From contig CADBLV010000212.1 of the NCBI GenBank assembly GCA_902795555.1, positions 1 to 7,974 of the forward strand: a DNA stretch of 7,974 nt, written 5' to 3'. Positions 1-6,999 of this stretch are shown piece by piece (position 1 is the first letter of the stretch; every line of letters starts with the position of its first letter). The position numbers and the translations under genes are program-made. Below the pieces are notes generated by a model, which searched no databases, was not told the origin of the DNA, and was given only the letters and a program-made list of their open reading frames with translations. Source of the stretch: an uncultured Eubacteriales bacterium (GTDB lineage Bacteria; Bacillota_A; Clostridia; Christensenellales; Aristaeellaceae).

Positions 1-453
1 AAGAGCGACATCGCCCTGAGCATGGGCATGGTCGGCGCGCTGAGTATCGTGCGGTTCCGAACCGCGGTGAAGGATCCGATGGACACCGCCTACATGTTCT
101 GGGCCCTCACAATGGGCATCCTGCTTGGGGCTGAGCTGTATGTTCACGCGCTGGCGGTGGTGCTGGGAATCAGTCTGATTCTGATGATCATGACCTTTGT
201 GAAGTTCCGCAATCCCAATGCCTATCTGCTGGTGGTGCATTACGACGATTATGCGGAACAGGATATTACGCAGCTGCTGCGCAGAACGGTCAAGCAGCGG
301 AAACTCCGCAGCAAAACGGTCACCCGCAGCGGCGCGGAAATGACCGTAGAGGTGCGGCTGGACAGCAAACAGGATCTGGTCAGCGCGGTGCTGAACATCG
401 AAGGTGTTCACGATGCGACGCTCGTCGCCTGTCAGACCGAGGCGGGCGCGTAA
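1..453 (+). CDS. DUF4956 family membrane protein, C-terminal part (5' end outside window)
   Basis: The frame is open from base 1, so the start lies upstream; 150 residues are visible. Residues 6-25 carry the motif I associate with DUF4956 proteins (LSMGMVGALSIVRFRTAVKD). Next come two hydrophobic stretches (about residues 33-48 and 50-67), read as the last membrane helices, and then a soluble mixed alpha/beta tail of about 80 residues, probably cytoplasmic. In the family, several N-terminal helices precede this region; they are not visible here. DUF4956 proteins are often encoded beside VTC-type polyphosphate polymerases, and one follows 88 bp downstream on the same strand. A role in polyphosphate handling at the membrane is therefore inferred from context; no biochemical function is established from the sequence. 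The ATG at base 22 is internal to the conserved motif and is not the true start. Confidence 0.85.
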   Translation, partial: KSDIALSMGMVGALSIVRFRTAVKDPMDTAYMFWALTMGILLGAELYVHALAVVLGISLILMIMTFVKFRNPNAYLLVVHYDDYAEQDITQLLRRTVKQRKLRSKTVTRSGAEMTVEVRLDSKQDLVSAVLNIEGVHDATLVACQTEAGA

Positions 454-488
454 GCACCGAAAAAAGGGATTAAACCGATTCGGACAGA

Positions 489-509
489 CGGCCCGGAAAC
501 CGCGGGCCG
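489..509 (+). other. GC-rich stem-loop between DUF4956 and VTC genes
   Basis: CGGCCCG (489-495) and CGGGCCG (503-509) are a perfect 7-bp inverted repeat with a 7-nt loop, in the 88-bp gap between two co-directional genes. No T-run follows, so it is not a good intrinsic terminator. It could stabilise or punctuate the operon mRNA, or affect ribosome access to the polymerase RBS about 20 bp downstream. The structure is visible; the role is inference. Confidence 0.4.
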
Positions 510-541
510 GAAATGAACCGGCGGAAGGGAGGTGAGCAGCC

Positions 542-1252
542 ATGGGCATGGGAACCCTGCCCCTGCGGCACGAGCTGAAGTTTTTCATCAACGAGATGCA
601 GTATTTCGTGCTCAGCGGGGTGCTGGATTCGGTGCTGCAGCGGGATCCCAACGGCGATGAGTATAACGAATATCATATCCGGTCGCTGTATTTCGATACG
701 ATTTACAACACGGCCCTGTATGACAAGCTCAACGGCGTCCAGAATCGGGATAAATACCGCATCCGGATCTATAATTTCAGCGACCGGGTGATTAAGCTGG
801 AATGTAAAACCAAGGTGGGCAGCCTGATTTCCAAGCGCAGCCTGACGATTCCGAAGCTGCTCTGCGAACAGCTGATGAGCGGAGATCCGACCGGGCTGGA
901 AACGACGCGAAGCGGCCTGCTGAACGATGTGTTCCGGGAAATGACGGTCAATCTGCTACGTCCGGTGGTTCTGGTGGATTATGTCCGCGAAGCCTATCTG
1001 CATCCGGCTGAGGAGGTTCGGATCACTTTCGACAAACAGCTGCGAAGCGGCCTGCTCAGCACAGATCTTTTCAATCCCTATGTGCCCACGGTTTCGCCCT
1101 TTGATGAGAATGTGATCATTCTGGAAGTGAAATACAACCGGGTTCTCCCGCCGTATATCCGCGATCTGCTGTGTACCTATTGCGAGAGCGCCCAGCAAAG
1201 CGCCATCAGCAAATACACCTGGTGCAGGCGGTTTGAAGACCTGGAGGCCTGA
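542..1252 (+). CDS. VTC-domain polyphosphate polymerase
   Basis: A 236-residue protein that is essentially one VTC domain, the tunnel-shaped catalytic fold of yeast Vtc4, which polymerises the ATP gamma-phosphate into polyphosphate. The expected landmarks occur in order: RHELKF (residues 9-14), RSLYFD (47-52), KYRIRIY (71-77), IKLECKTK (84-91), SKRS (97-100), VRITFD (159-164), LEVKYN (194-199) and SKYTW (223-227). The basic residues R9, K13, R47, R73, R75, K85, K89, R160 and K224 and the acidic E87 and E195 fit the phosphate- and metal-binding tunnel of the family. There is no signal peptide or membrane helix, so it is cytosolic, perhaps docked to the DUF4956 protein encoded upstream. GGGAGGTGAG sits just before ATG 542; an ATG at 548 is possible but less well spaced. 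Family assignment is firm; activity and direction (synthesis) are inferred from the family. Confidence 0.9.
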   Translation: MGMGTLPLRHELKFFINEMQYFVLSGVLDSVLQRDPNGDEYNEYHIRSLYFDTIYNTALYDKLNGVQNRDKYRIRIYNFSDRVIKLECKTKVGSLISKRSLTIPKLLCEQLMSGDPTGLETTRSGLLNDVFREMTVNLLRPVVLVDYVREAYLHPAEEVRITFDKQLRSGLLSTDLFNPYVPTVSPFDENVIILEVKYNRVLPPYIRDLLCTYCESAQQSAISKYTWCRRFEDLEA

Positions 1253-1313
1253 GCATCGAAAAGGACAGGATCGAAAAAGCCTGAATCTTTATAATGGTGA
1301 ACCGGAAAACCCC

Positions 1314-1321
1314 AAAGGAGG
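1314..1321 (+). promoter_or_regulatory. Ribosome binding site that fixes the ATPase start
   Basis: AAAGGAGG lies 8 nt before ATG 1330. An in-frame ATG at 1294 would add 12 residues but has no Shine-Dalgarno sequence, and this RBS would then fall inside the coding region. The start at 1330 is therefore preferred. Confidence 0.8.
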
Positions 1322-1329
1322 AAAGCATC

Positions 1330-3234
1330 ATGGAAAACACCCCCCTGATTCCCAAATGGCATCGGGAGCTGGAGCTGTTCAGCGGCATCAAGCCCCTGTT
1401 GATTCTGGAAGGAAACGTGATGGATCAGTATCGTTATCCGGTGGATGGCTCCGTGGGCCAGAATACGGTTCTGCCCCTGAGCGGCTATCTGCACACCTAT
1501 TTCCGGGACAGCGGATATGATCAGATCGTTTTCTACAGCAATCTGGTCGGATTTGTGAGCCCTTATGAGCCGGACATGCTGGAGCGATATGCGGCGCTGA
1601 CGCAGACGGAGATCAAAAACGGCGCCATTCCCTCCGAATTCAAAGGGAACGACGCCAACACGGCGCCCAATGTCATCCGCAGAGCCCTTGGACAGCAGGA
1701 GGCGGCCACCGTGACCGTGCTGGAGATGGCTAGCCATTATATCACCACCCCCGAGCGGATGGATCAGCAGGATGTGAACAGCTTCAACATTCTGCTGCAG
1801 AGTGTGCTGAGCGCCAGCACTGTGCGCACCATGCAGGGGAAAAAGCAGAACCTGCTGATTCTGCTGGTGAACAAGCTGAACGATCTGCCGGCCTGGTTCT
1901 ATCTGAACAACCCGGTCTGTAAGGTGCTCACCCTGGAAGCCCCGGACCGGGAGGAACGGAAGCTGATTCTGGAAGGAAAGAGCTTTGCCACCTTCTTCTC
2001 CGGTGCGGTCTATCGGAAGGACATGCCCTATTACGAGGCCCATCCGGACGAGCTGGAGCGGATCAAGGAGAAGTTTGTCGGGTTGACGGAGGGCATGACC
2101 TTCACCGAGCTGGATGAGATGCGTCATCTGTGCAAAAGCGAGGAAACGCCGATCCGGGATTTCTGCAAGATTGTGGATCTCTATAAATACGGCATCAAGG
2201 AAAACCCCTGGGGCACCCTGAACGTTCGCAGCCTGAAAACGGCGAAGGAGGATTTCGAAAAGCGGATCAAGGGTCAGTCCACTGCTCTGGAGCGGACCCT
2301 GGACGTGGTCAAGCGGGCGGTCACCGGCATGAACGGGCTGAACAGCTCCAACGCCGGAAAGCCCAAGGGTGTGCTGTTTTACGCCGGCCCGACAGGCGTC
2401 GGTAAGACCGAATGTGCCAAGGCACTGGCGGAAAAGCTCTTCGGAGATGAAAGCGCCTGCATCCGTTTCGACATGAGCGAATACGGACAGAGCCACAGCG
2501 ATCAGAAGCTGATGGGTGCGCCTCCCGGATATGTGGGATATGAGGCGGGGGGCCAACTGACCAATGCGGTTAAGAAAAACCCGTTCTGCATCCTGCTCTT
2601 TGACGAAATCGAAAAGGCCCACACTTCCATCCTGGATAAATTCCTGCAGATTTTGGAGGATGGCCGGATGACGGACGGGCAGGGGAACACCGTTTATTTC
2701 TCCGAATGTATTATCATCTTCACCTCCAACTTGGGCATCTATGTCCAGGATGCCCTGGGAAACCGGGAAGCGAACGTCACCATGGATATGCCCTATCCGG
2801 AGGTGCAGACGCGGGTGCGGAGCGCTATCGAGGATTACTTTAAGCTGGAACTGGGCCGGCCGGAAATTCTGAACCGGATCGGAGAGAACATTGTCGTGTT
2901 CGACTATATCCGTCAGGACGCGGCGAAGCAGATTCTGAAAAGCCAGGTCGACAAGATTATCGCCCGGATGCGGGAGACAAAAAACATCCGGATCCGCATC
3001 GAGGATCATGCCTATGCGGCCCTGGAGGAAGCGGCTACCTTTGATCTGAGCAACGGCGGCCGGGGCATTGGAAACCAGGTGGAAAGCCTGATGATCAACC
3101 CGCTCAGCCGGTGGCTCTTCGATCATGAGATTATCGAAAACGCGGATCTGGTGATTGAAACCTTTGAAACCGCGGCAAACCCGCCGGCGCTTCGCTGCCG
3201 GGTGGAAGAAGACCAGGAAGGAGGGAATGAGTGA
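1330..3234 (+). CDS. Clp/HSP100-type AAA+ ATPase with degenerate N-terminal AAA-like module
   Basis: A 634-residue protein. The C-terminal half (about 310-610) is a full ClpB/ClpA D2-type ATPase: Walker A GPTGVGKT (353-360), pore loop GYVGYEAGG (400-408, Y401), Walker B ILLFDE (421-426), sensor-1 TSN (465-467), RPEILNRIGENIVVF with R516 as likely arginine finger, and a GGRGIG sensor-2 segment (R578). The N-terminal half looks like an AAA fold without a P-loop: a strand (PLLILEGNV, 22-30), VTVLEMAS (128-135) where Walker B would be, and NLLILLVNKLNDLP (174-187) at a sensor-1-like position. That reading is inference. I see no IGF/IGL-type ClpP-docking tripeptide after sensor 1, so a protein-remodelling or disaggregase-like motor is more likely than a ClpP partner. 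It is not a standard ClpB: the usual N-domain, the active D1 ATPase and the long coiled-coil middle domain are missing. The next gene starts within its stop codon, suggesting a dedicated partner. Confidence 0.85.
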   Translation: MENTPLIPKWHRELELFSGIKPLLILEGNVMDQYRYPVDGSVGQNTVLPLSGYLHTYFRDSGYDQIVFYSNLVGFVSPYEPDMLERYAALTQTEIKNGAIPSEFKGNDANTAPNVIRRALGQQEAATVTVLEMASHYITTPERMDQQDVNSFNILLQSVLSASTVRTMQGKKQNLLILLVNKLNDLPAWFYLNNPVCKVLTLEAPDREERKLILEGKSFATFFSGAVYRKDMPYYEAHPDELERIKEKFVGLTEGMTFTELDEMRHLCKSEETPIRDFCKIVDLYKYGIKENPWGTLNVRSLKTAKEDFEKRIKGQSTALERTLDVVKRAVTGMNGLNSSNAGKPKGVLFYAGPTGVGKTECAKALAEKLFGDESACIRFDMSEYGQSHSDQKLMGAPPGYVGYEAGGQLTNAVKKNPFCILLFDEIEKAHTSILDKFLQILEDGRMTDGQGNTVYFSECIIIFTSNLGIYVQDALGNREANVTMDMPYPEVQTRVRSAIEDYFKLELGRPEILNRIGENIVVFDYIRQDAAKQILKSQVDKIIARMRETKNIRIRIEDHAYAALEEAATFDLSNGGRGIGNQVESLMINPLSRWLFDHEIIENADLVIETFETAANPPALRCRVEEDQEGGNE

Positions 3235-3929
3235 TGGACGGAAAACAGACGCCGCCGCTGGACAGCAGTGATTTTGCCAGACAGCTGAGAAAGATTGCCT
3301 CCGACTTATGGGGAAAGGGCGGAAGCATCCCGGAGCCGACGAATGCGGGACAGGAGAAAAGCGACACGCCGCGAACGACTCCCGGACAGGGAAAAGCGGC
3401 GGTTCCGAAGCCGAAGAAACCGGAATTGACCATTCATAACCTGTGGAAAACCGCGGACGAAACCATCGACTGGACGGACGCGCTGGCTCACACGAATGCC
3501 TCCGACGGGCTGACCTCGCCCGTTCTCTGGCGCTTTTATCACGAGAAGGCGGAGGCTGTGCTGGCAGGAAACATCAAAGCCTATGCGGATGTCCTTTCCA
3601 AAGCGAACCCCCTGGGTGAAATGACGCGCTTTGCGGATCAGATCACCATGAAACCGGTCAGTGCCGACCGGGTGGAGGTCCGATATCAAACCCGGGAGAA
3701 TCTGATGGCGGAAAAGGAAATCTATACCGCCGCGGTCTGCCTCCGGATGGCCCGTGATCTTTTCGCCTGCCTGCCGGTGAACGAGGTGAATATTACCGCC
3801 CTGGCCGGAGAAACACCGGTCATGACCGTCACCTATCGGCGGGATCAGCTGTACAAACGGAATTTCAGCTTTCTTAATCCCATCACCTTCGCAAAGGAAT
3901 GCGGGGCGCAGTGGCCGGAAGCGGACTGA
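3234..3929 (+). CDS. Unrecognised protein translationally coupled to the AAA+ ATPase
   Basis: A 231-residue protein I do not recognise. The ATPase stop TGA (3232-3234) shares its last base with this ATG (TGATG), and GGAGG at 3220-3224 gives normal spacing; a GTG at 3231 would add one residue. Visible parts are a short N-terminal amphipathic helix (about 12-28), a flexible Pro/Lys/Thr/Gly-rich linker (about 30-65), and a folded domain of about 165 residues. The domain ends with YTAAVCLRMARDLFACLPV followed by two strand-like segments (NEVNITALA and VMTVTYRR) and a Phe/Pro-rich tail. There is no signal peptide or membrane helix. The coupling suggests it works with the ATPase at fixed stoichiometry, for example as adaptor or substrate factor; this is inference. 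It is the last gene of the run, with a terminator 20 bp past its stop. Confidence 0.75.
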   Translation: MDGKQTPPLDSSDFARQLRKIASDLWGKGGSIPEPTNAGQEKSDTPRTTPGQGKAAVPKPKKPELTIHNLWKTADETIDWTDALAHTNASDGLTSPVLWRFYHEKAEAVLAGNIKAYADVLSKANPLGEMTRFADQITMKPVSADRVEVRYQTRENLMAEKEIYTAAVCLRMARDLFACLPVNEVNITALAGETPVMTVTYRRDQLYKRNFSFLNPITFAKECGAQWPEAD

Positions 3930-3949
3930 TCATGAAAGGACAAACAAGA

Positions 3950-3986
3950 AAGGTCAAAGCGAAATGTGCTTTGACCTTCTTTTTTT
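3950..3986 (+). terminator. Rho-independent terminator of the + strand operon
   Basis: AAGGTCAAAGC (3950-3960) and GCTTTGACCTT (3968-3978) pair perfectly over 11 bp with a 7-nt loop. A C and seven T residues (3980-3986) follow. It lies 20 bp after the stop of the last + strand gene. On the other strand the stem is followed by TCTTG only, so it is a weak terminator for the convergent hydrolase gene. Confidence 0.9.
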
Positions 3987-4040
3987 CGGACGTTTCCGGA
4001 ACGTTCGCCTGCACAGTCACCCTGCTTCGATCCTCTCGTC

Positions 4041-4152
4041 GGGATTACGAAGCAAGATGTCGGATGAATTCCGTGGACAACTCCTGTTTCGACAGGCGGA
4101 GTTACGGAACAAGCTGTCGGATGAATTCCGCGGACAGCTCCTGTTCCGGCCG
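4041..4152 (-). repeat. Tandem duplication (57-bp period) of the hydrolase gene 3' end
   Basis: Bases 4041-4095 match 4098-4152 at 45 of 55 positions with a constant 57-bp offset, which is exactly 19 codons. The right copy encodes the last residues of the hydrolase (EQELSAEFIRQLVP and stop). The left copy lies just after the stop in the same frame and reads LRLSKQELSTEFIRHLAS, then a second TAA at 4045-4047. Several differences are silent or conservative, so the copies look like a duplicated coding tail that has since drifted. Which stop is ancestral cannot be told from this sequence alone. Confidence 0.85.
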
Positions 4153-6816
4153 GAAGGCAGCCGACTGCATATATCTGTAAATCGCATATTGCAGGGCCCG
4201 GGCTTCCGGATGCTCCTGCAGCTCGTGCAGCCCCATCGAGGACACCAGAATCCGTCCCTTGCCGCATCGGGCCTCAAACAGCTGGCTCAGGGGGCGGAGG
4301 AAGGCGTAGGAGTCCATCACTTCCACGATGGACCGGATGCGCCGGGGAAGAAGGAAGGCCCGCTGACAGGCCATGGGCCGCCATTGCCAGTCCGTGTGGA
4401 AATCCGTCGGGAAACGCTGAAACATCGGATGTTCCGCGTCGATCAGCTGACCCATGGTGCCGGATTGCTGCGGGAAGGTGCACACGGACCAGAAATCAGT
4501 TGAAAAATGAGACGGAACTGAATGAGGAAGAGCCTCCTCCGTGCTGTCCGGCGCCAGATAGACCCGGCCGCCGGATGACAGGATCTCCATGGCCTTTTCA
4601 TCCAGACGACGGCATTCATAGATCGTCCGGGGGCATTCCGGCTCCACCCGGGGATAGACCCAGAGATCATAACGGTTCCGATGATCTCCGAATTCCAGCT
4701 CCAGGGTTTGCTTTTCGGGCTTCTTCGTGTTTGCGGTGATCCGGAAGGGCTTCAGAGAAGTCAGGCTTCCGTGGGGAACAGATATGATGTTGCGGGTGTG
4801 GATACTCGCTGGGCCGGAAAAAGGCTTCAGGTAGACGCGCGGGATGCCGCGCAGATCTTCTTTTCCGTAATTGGCCATCAGGAACGTAATCGGGATCGCA
4901 TCTCCGTCGTTCCAGGTAAATCGGGGAATCAGCGCCAGGGGCAGCACATCCCGGAAGAAGGCTTCGAAGCGTTCCGGTTTCGCAAAGTCATAGGGCTTCG
5001 GCTGCAGATGGGTGTTCATCATGCCGATCAGCGCCGTGCCCTGCCCCGGGAAGTCCTGCAGCCCCAGCAGGGAGATGCCGCTGTATCCTTCGGTAGCCAT
5101 GGCGGCTTCAATTTCCGCGCGATAGCAGCGGAGCGCCAGTTCTCCCGTGGCTTCCACCCGCCTTTGCCAATCGTCGGCCAGACCTTTTTCCTTCACCTTT
5201 TTCCGGATATGCCTGAAGTTTTCCGGGGCAGTAACGCCTCTGAACAGACGAATCTCCTGGAAATCAGGCAGGGTCTCATATTGTCCGACCTCGAAGGAAA
5301 ACAGAGGCTGTGACCCTCCGGCGGAGGAGGATGACTCGGAAGTCCGGGACGCGGTGCTTCTCTGAACAAAATCTGCCGCGGAATCATAGGTGGCGGTCAC
5401 GTCGGCCTCGGGATCGTTCAGCCATCCGGAAGGACCTGCGTGGGTTGCCCGCATTTCCTCGTGTTTGCAGGTGGAGGAGGTATAGAAGTCACTGTGAGGA
5501 TCGGCGCCTCTCTGACCGTAACAGAAGTTGGAGCCGTTGGCATACAGCCGGGTGGGATCCCATTTTCGGCACAGATCCAGAAGCTGTTCTGCAAACCGGG
5601 TTCCGGACTCATGGGTGTGCAGTTCGTTTCCGAAAGTCAGCATCACAAAGGACGGATGATTGGCGAGCATACGCAGAATGCGCTGCGCTTCCGCCTGATA
5701 GAAGGCCCGGGATTCCTCGCTGCCGAAAGCGTCGTGCGGATCCCAGTGGGGGAGCTCCGGCTGCATCAGCATTCCCAGCTCGTCCGCCGCCGCAAAAGCG
5801 GCCTCGGGTGGGCAATGGCTGTGAAAGCGCATGCAGTTGACGCCGTAGGCCCGATACTTTCGCAGAATCTTCTTCCATTCGGGAACCGTCATCGGGCAAT
5901 ATCCTGTTTCCGGAAACACCGCGCAGTTCGCTTCCCCCCGCAGGAAGAAACGCCGGCCGTTCAGCGTCAGCGCGCCTTCGGACGCTCGGAAATCGCGAAG
6001 CCCGAAGCGGACATCGGCTTCCGCGTCGCCCGTCAGATGCATTTCATACAGGGTTCCCTTGCCCAGATCCCATCGACCGGCCCGTGAGGAAACCGGCAGG
6101 TTTTCAAATCGGATTTCGTTGCTTCCCTGTTTCAGGGAAACGGTCTGTGCGGAAAGAGGTGTTTTGCACAGGGCCGGGGAGGAAAGACGGAATTCGGCCG
6201 CCCGGGGAGTGGAAGCTTCGATCCGGGCGATCACAGTGAGGAAATCTCCCTTCGGATAAACGCACAGGGAGGAGCAGAAGCAATCTCCCATCGCGCCGAT
6301 GTACACATCCCCCAGAAGACCGTTCCAGTTGGTCTGTGTCTCGTCGGAAGCCGCGGAGGAATAGACGATGGCATCCCGGGGCCATCCGGGCATGCTGTTG
6401 TCCGACAGGAAGGTGAATTCATCTTCCCCGGTAATCAGCCCGGTGATTTCAAATCGCCAGGGGGCGGAGATCCCGCCTTCCTCCAGAATCGGTGCTTCCT
6501 TTCCGTTGACCGTCAGCCGCAGATGCCTGGCCCGTTCGACATGCACCAGGTATCGCATCCCGGAAACCGGCTGCCAGGAAACGGTCCGTGTGATCCGCGC
6601 CATGCCTTCATAGGATACCTTTCTGGTCAGACGCGTGACGATGGGGTCGCCGTCCCGGTAAAACCCGATTCGGCGCACCTCGTCGATCTGCCATTGCTTT
6701 TTCGGGTCGTCGGGAAATCCGATTCCCGCCTCGTCCAGGGTGCCGGGAATCCGCATCTCTCCGCTCATCCCGGGGATTTTACACCGCCATATGCCTGACA
6801 GGTCTGTTTTCTGCAT
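4102..6816 (-). CDS. GH2-like glycoside hydrolase with C-terminal amidotransferase-like domain
   Basis: A 904-residue protein without signal peptide, so probably a cytoplasmic enzyme acting on imported oligosaccharides. The order is that of GH2: N-terminal beta-sandwich (about 1-175), immunoglobulin-like domain (about 176-275), and TIM barrel (about 278-620) with the RGEANCAVFPE and MRFHSHCPPEAAF segments. The likely acid/base is E398 in TFGNELHTH and the likely nucleophile E509 in SFEVGQYETLPDF. A linker beta domain follows, then a segment (about 715-885) resembling a class I glutamine-amidotransferase-like fold (SGGRVYLAP, GTMGQLIDAEHPMFQRFPT, GKGRILVSS). A Ser-rich insert precedes the nucleophile strand. 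The substrate cannot be told; beta-galactosidase, beta-glucuronidase or mannosidase-like activity are all possible. ATG 6816 is chosen because AGGA lies 8 nt upstream and homologues typically begin just before the DLSG segment; ATG 6825 would add MKE. The gene is monocistronic as far as seen, and convergent with the left operon. Confidence 0.88.
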   Translation of the reverse strand: MQKTDLSGIWRCKIPGMSGEMRIPGTLDEAGIGFPDDPKKQWQIDEVRRIGFYRDGDPIVTRLTRKVSYEGMARITRTVSWQPVSGMRYLVHVERARHLRLTVNGKEAPILEEGGISAPWRFEITGLITGEDEFTFLSDNSMPGWPRDAIVYSSAASDETQTNWNGLLGDVYIGAMGDCFCSSLCVYPKGDFLTVIARIEASTPRAAEFRLSSPALCKTPLSAQTVSLKQGSNEIRFENLPVSSRAGRWDLGKGTLYEMHLTGDAEADVRFGLRDFRASEGALTLNGRRFFLRGEANCAVFPETGYCPMTVPEWKKILRKYRAYGVNCMRFHSHCPPEAAFAAADELGMLMQPELPHWDPHDAFGSEESRAFYQAEAQRILRMLANHPSFVMLTFGNELHTHESGTRFAEQLLDLCRKWDPTRLYANGSNFCYGQRGADPHSDFYTSSTCKHEEMRATHAGPSGWLNDPEADVTATYDSAADFVQRSTASRTSESSSSAGGSQPLFSFEVGQYETLPDFQEIRLFRGVTAPENFRHIRKKVKEKGLADDWQRRVEATGELALRCYRAEIEAAMATEGYSGISLLGLQDFPGQGTALIGMMNTHLQPKPYDFAKPERFEAFFRDVLPLALIPRFTWNDGDAIPITFLMANYGKEDLRGIPRVYLKPFSGPASIHTRNIISVPHGSLTSLKPFRITANTKKPEKQTLELEFGDHRNRYDLWVYPRVEPECPRTIYECRRLDEKAMEILSSGGRVYLAPDSTEEALPHSVPSHFSTDFWSVCTFPQQSGTMGQLIDAEHPMFQRFPTDFHTDWQWRPMACQRAFLLPRRIRSIVEVMDSYAFLRPLSQLFEARCGKGRILVSSMGLHELQEHPEARALQYAIYRYMQSAAFRPEQELSAEFIRQLVP

Positions 6817-6821
6817 CTCTT

Positions 6822-6974
6822 TCATCCTGCTTTCTCATTATTTTGATGATTCTGGTTTTTCTCCCGCTTACGCGAATCGCGGACGAAATATATCTCCTGT
6901 TTGCTCTGATTATACCGGAAAGGATGGCAATTTGGCAAGCATCCTCCCGATGATTCACCTTCATGATAGTACAT
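6822..6974 (-). CDS. Possible 50-residue leader ORF upstream of the hydrolase
   Basis: GGAGG (6981-6985 on the - strand) sits 6 nt before an ATG at 6974 that opens a 50-codon frame. Its TGA (6824-6822) overlaps the hydrolase ATG at 6825 as ATGA, a classic coupling layout. Against it, the frame runs through a good promoter for the hydrolase, the region is AT-rich intergenic in character, and the peptide (beginning MYYHEGESSGG, ending NNEKAG, rich in N, K, Q and R) resembles nothing I know. It could be a real small protein or leader peptide, or chance. I lean towards chance. Confidence 0.25.
   Translation of the reverse strand: MYYHEGESSGGCLPNCHPFRYNQSKQEIYFVRDSRKREKNQNHQNNEKAG
6871..6881. promoter_or_regulatory. 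Dyad in the hydrolase leader, candidate operator
   Basis: CGCGAATCGCG is an 11-bp palindrome around one central base, nested in a wider CCGC (6864-6867) / GCGG (6879-6882) pairing. It lies roughly 20-30 nt downstream of the expected transcription start of the hydrolase, where a repressor such as a LacI-type regulator of sugar genes could block transcription. No regulator gene is in the window. The dyad is visible; the function is inference. Confidence 0.3.
6909..6938 (-). promoter_or_regulatory. Sigma-A-type promoter of the hydrolase gene
   Basis: On the - strand TTGCCA (6938-6933, five of six bases matching TTGACA) is followed after 18 bp by a perfect TATAAT (6914-6909). Transcription would start near 6901-6903, giving a leader of about 80-85 nt before ATG 6816. 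Confidence 0.6.
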
Positions 6975-6999
6975 GTCAATCCTCCAAATTTGTCATTTT

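Noticed and set aside
1290..1295. TATAAT just before the ATPase gene as an internal promoter
   Set aside because: No convincing -35 lies 16-18 bp upstream, and the start would leave under 30 nt before the ATG. Possible but not supportable.
1177..3126. 649-codon open frame on the - strand antisense to the ATPase
   Set aside because: It is a shadow of the ATPase frame: no RBS at its start, no recognisable domain, and the + strand gene has unmistakable AAA+ motifs throughout.
3987..4040. TTCCGGAA palindrome with ACGT-like flanks between the convergent genes
   Set aside because: Short and imperfect, located where no promoter is expected; likely chance in GC-rich sequence.
4681..6087. Long + strand frames (4681-5313, 5440-6087) antisense to the hydrolase
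   Set aside because: The - strand product carries GH2 motifs over this whole stretch. The + strand frames have no RBS or domain and reflect GC-biased codon use.
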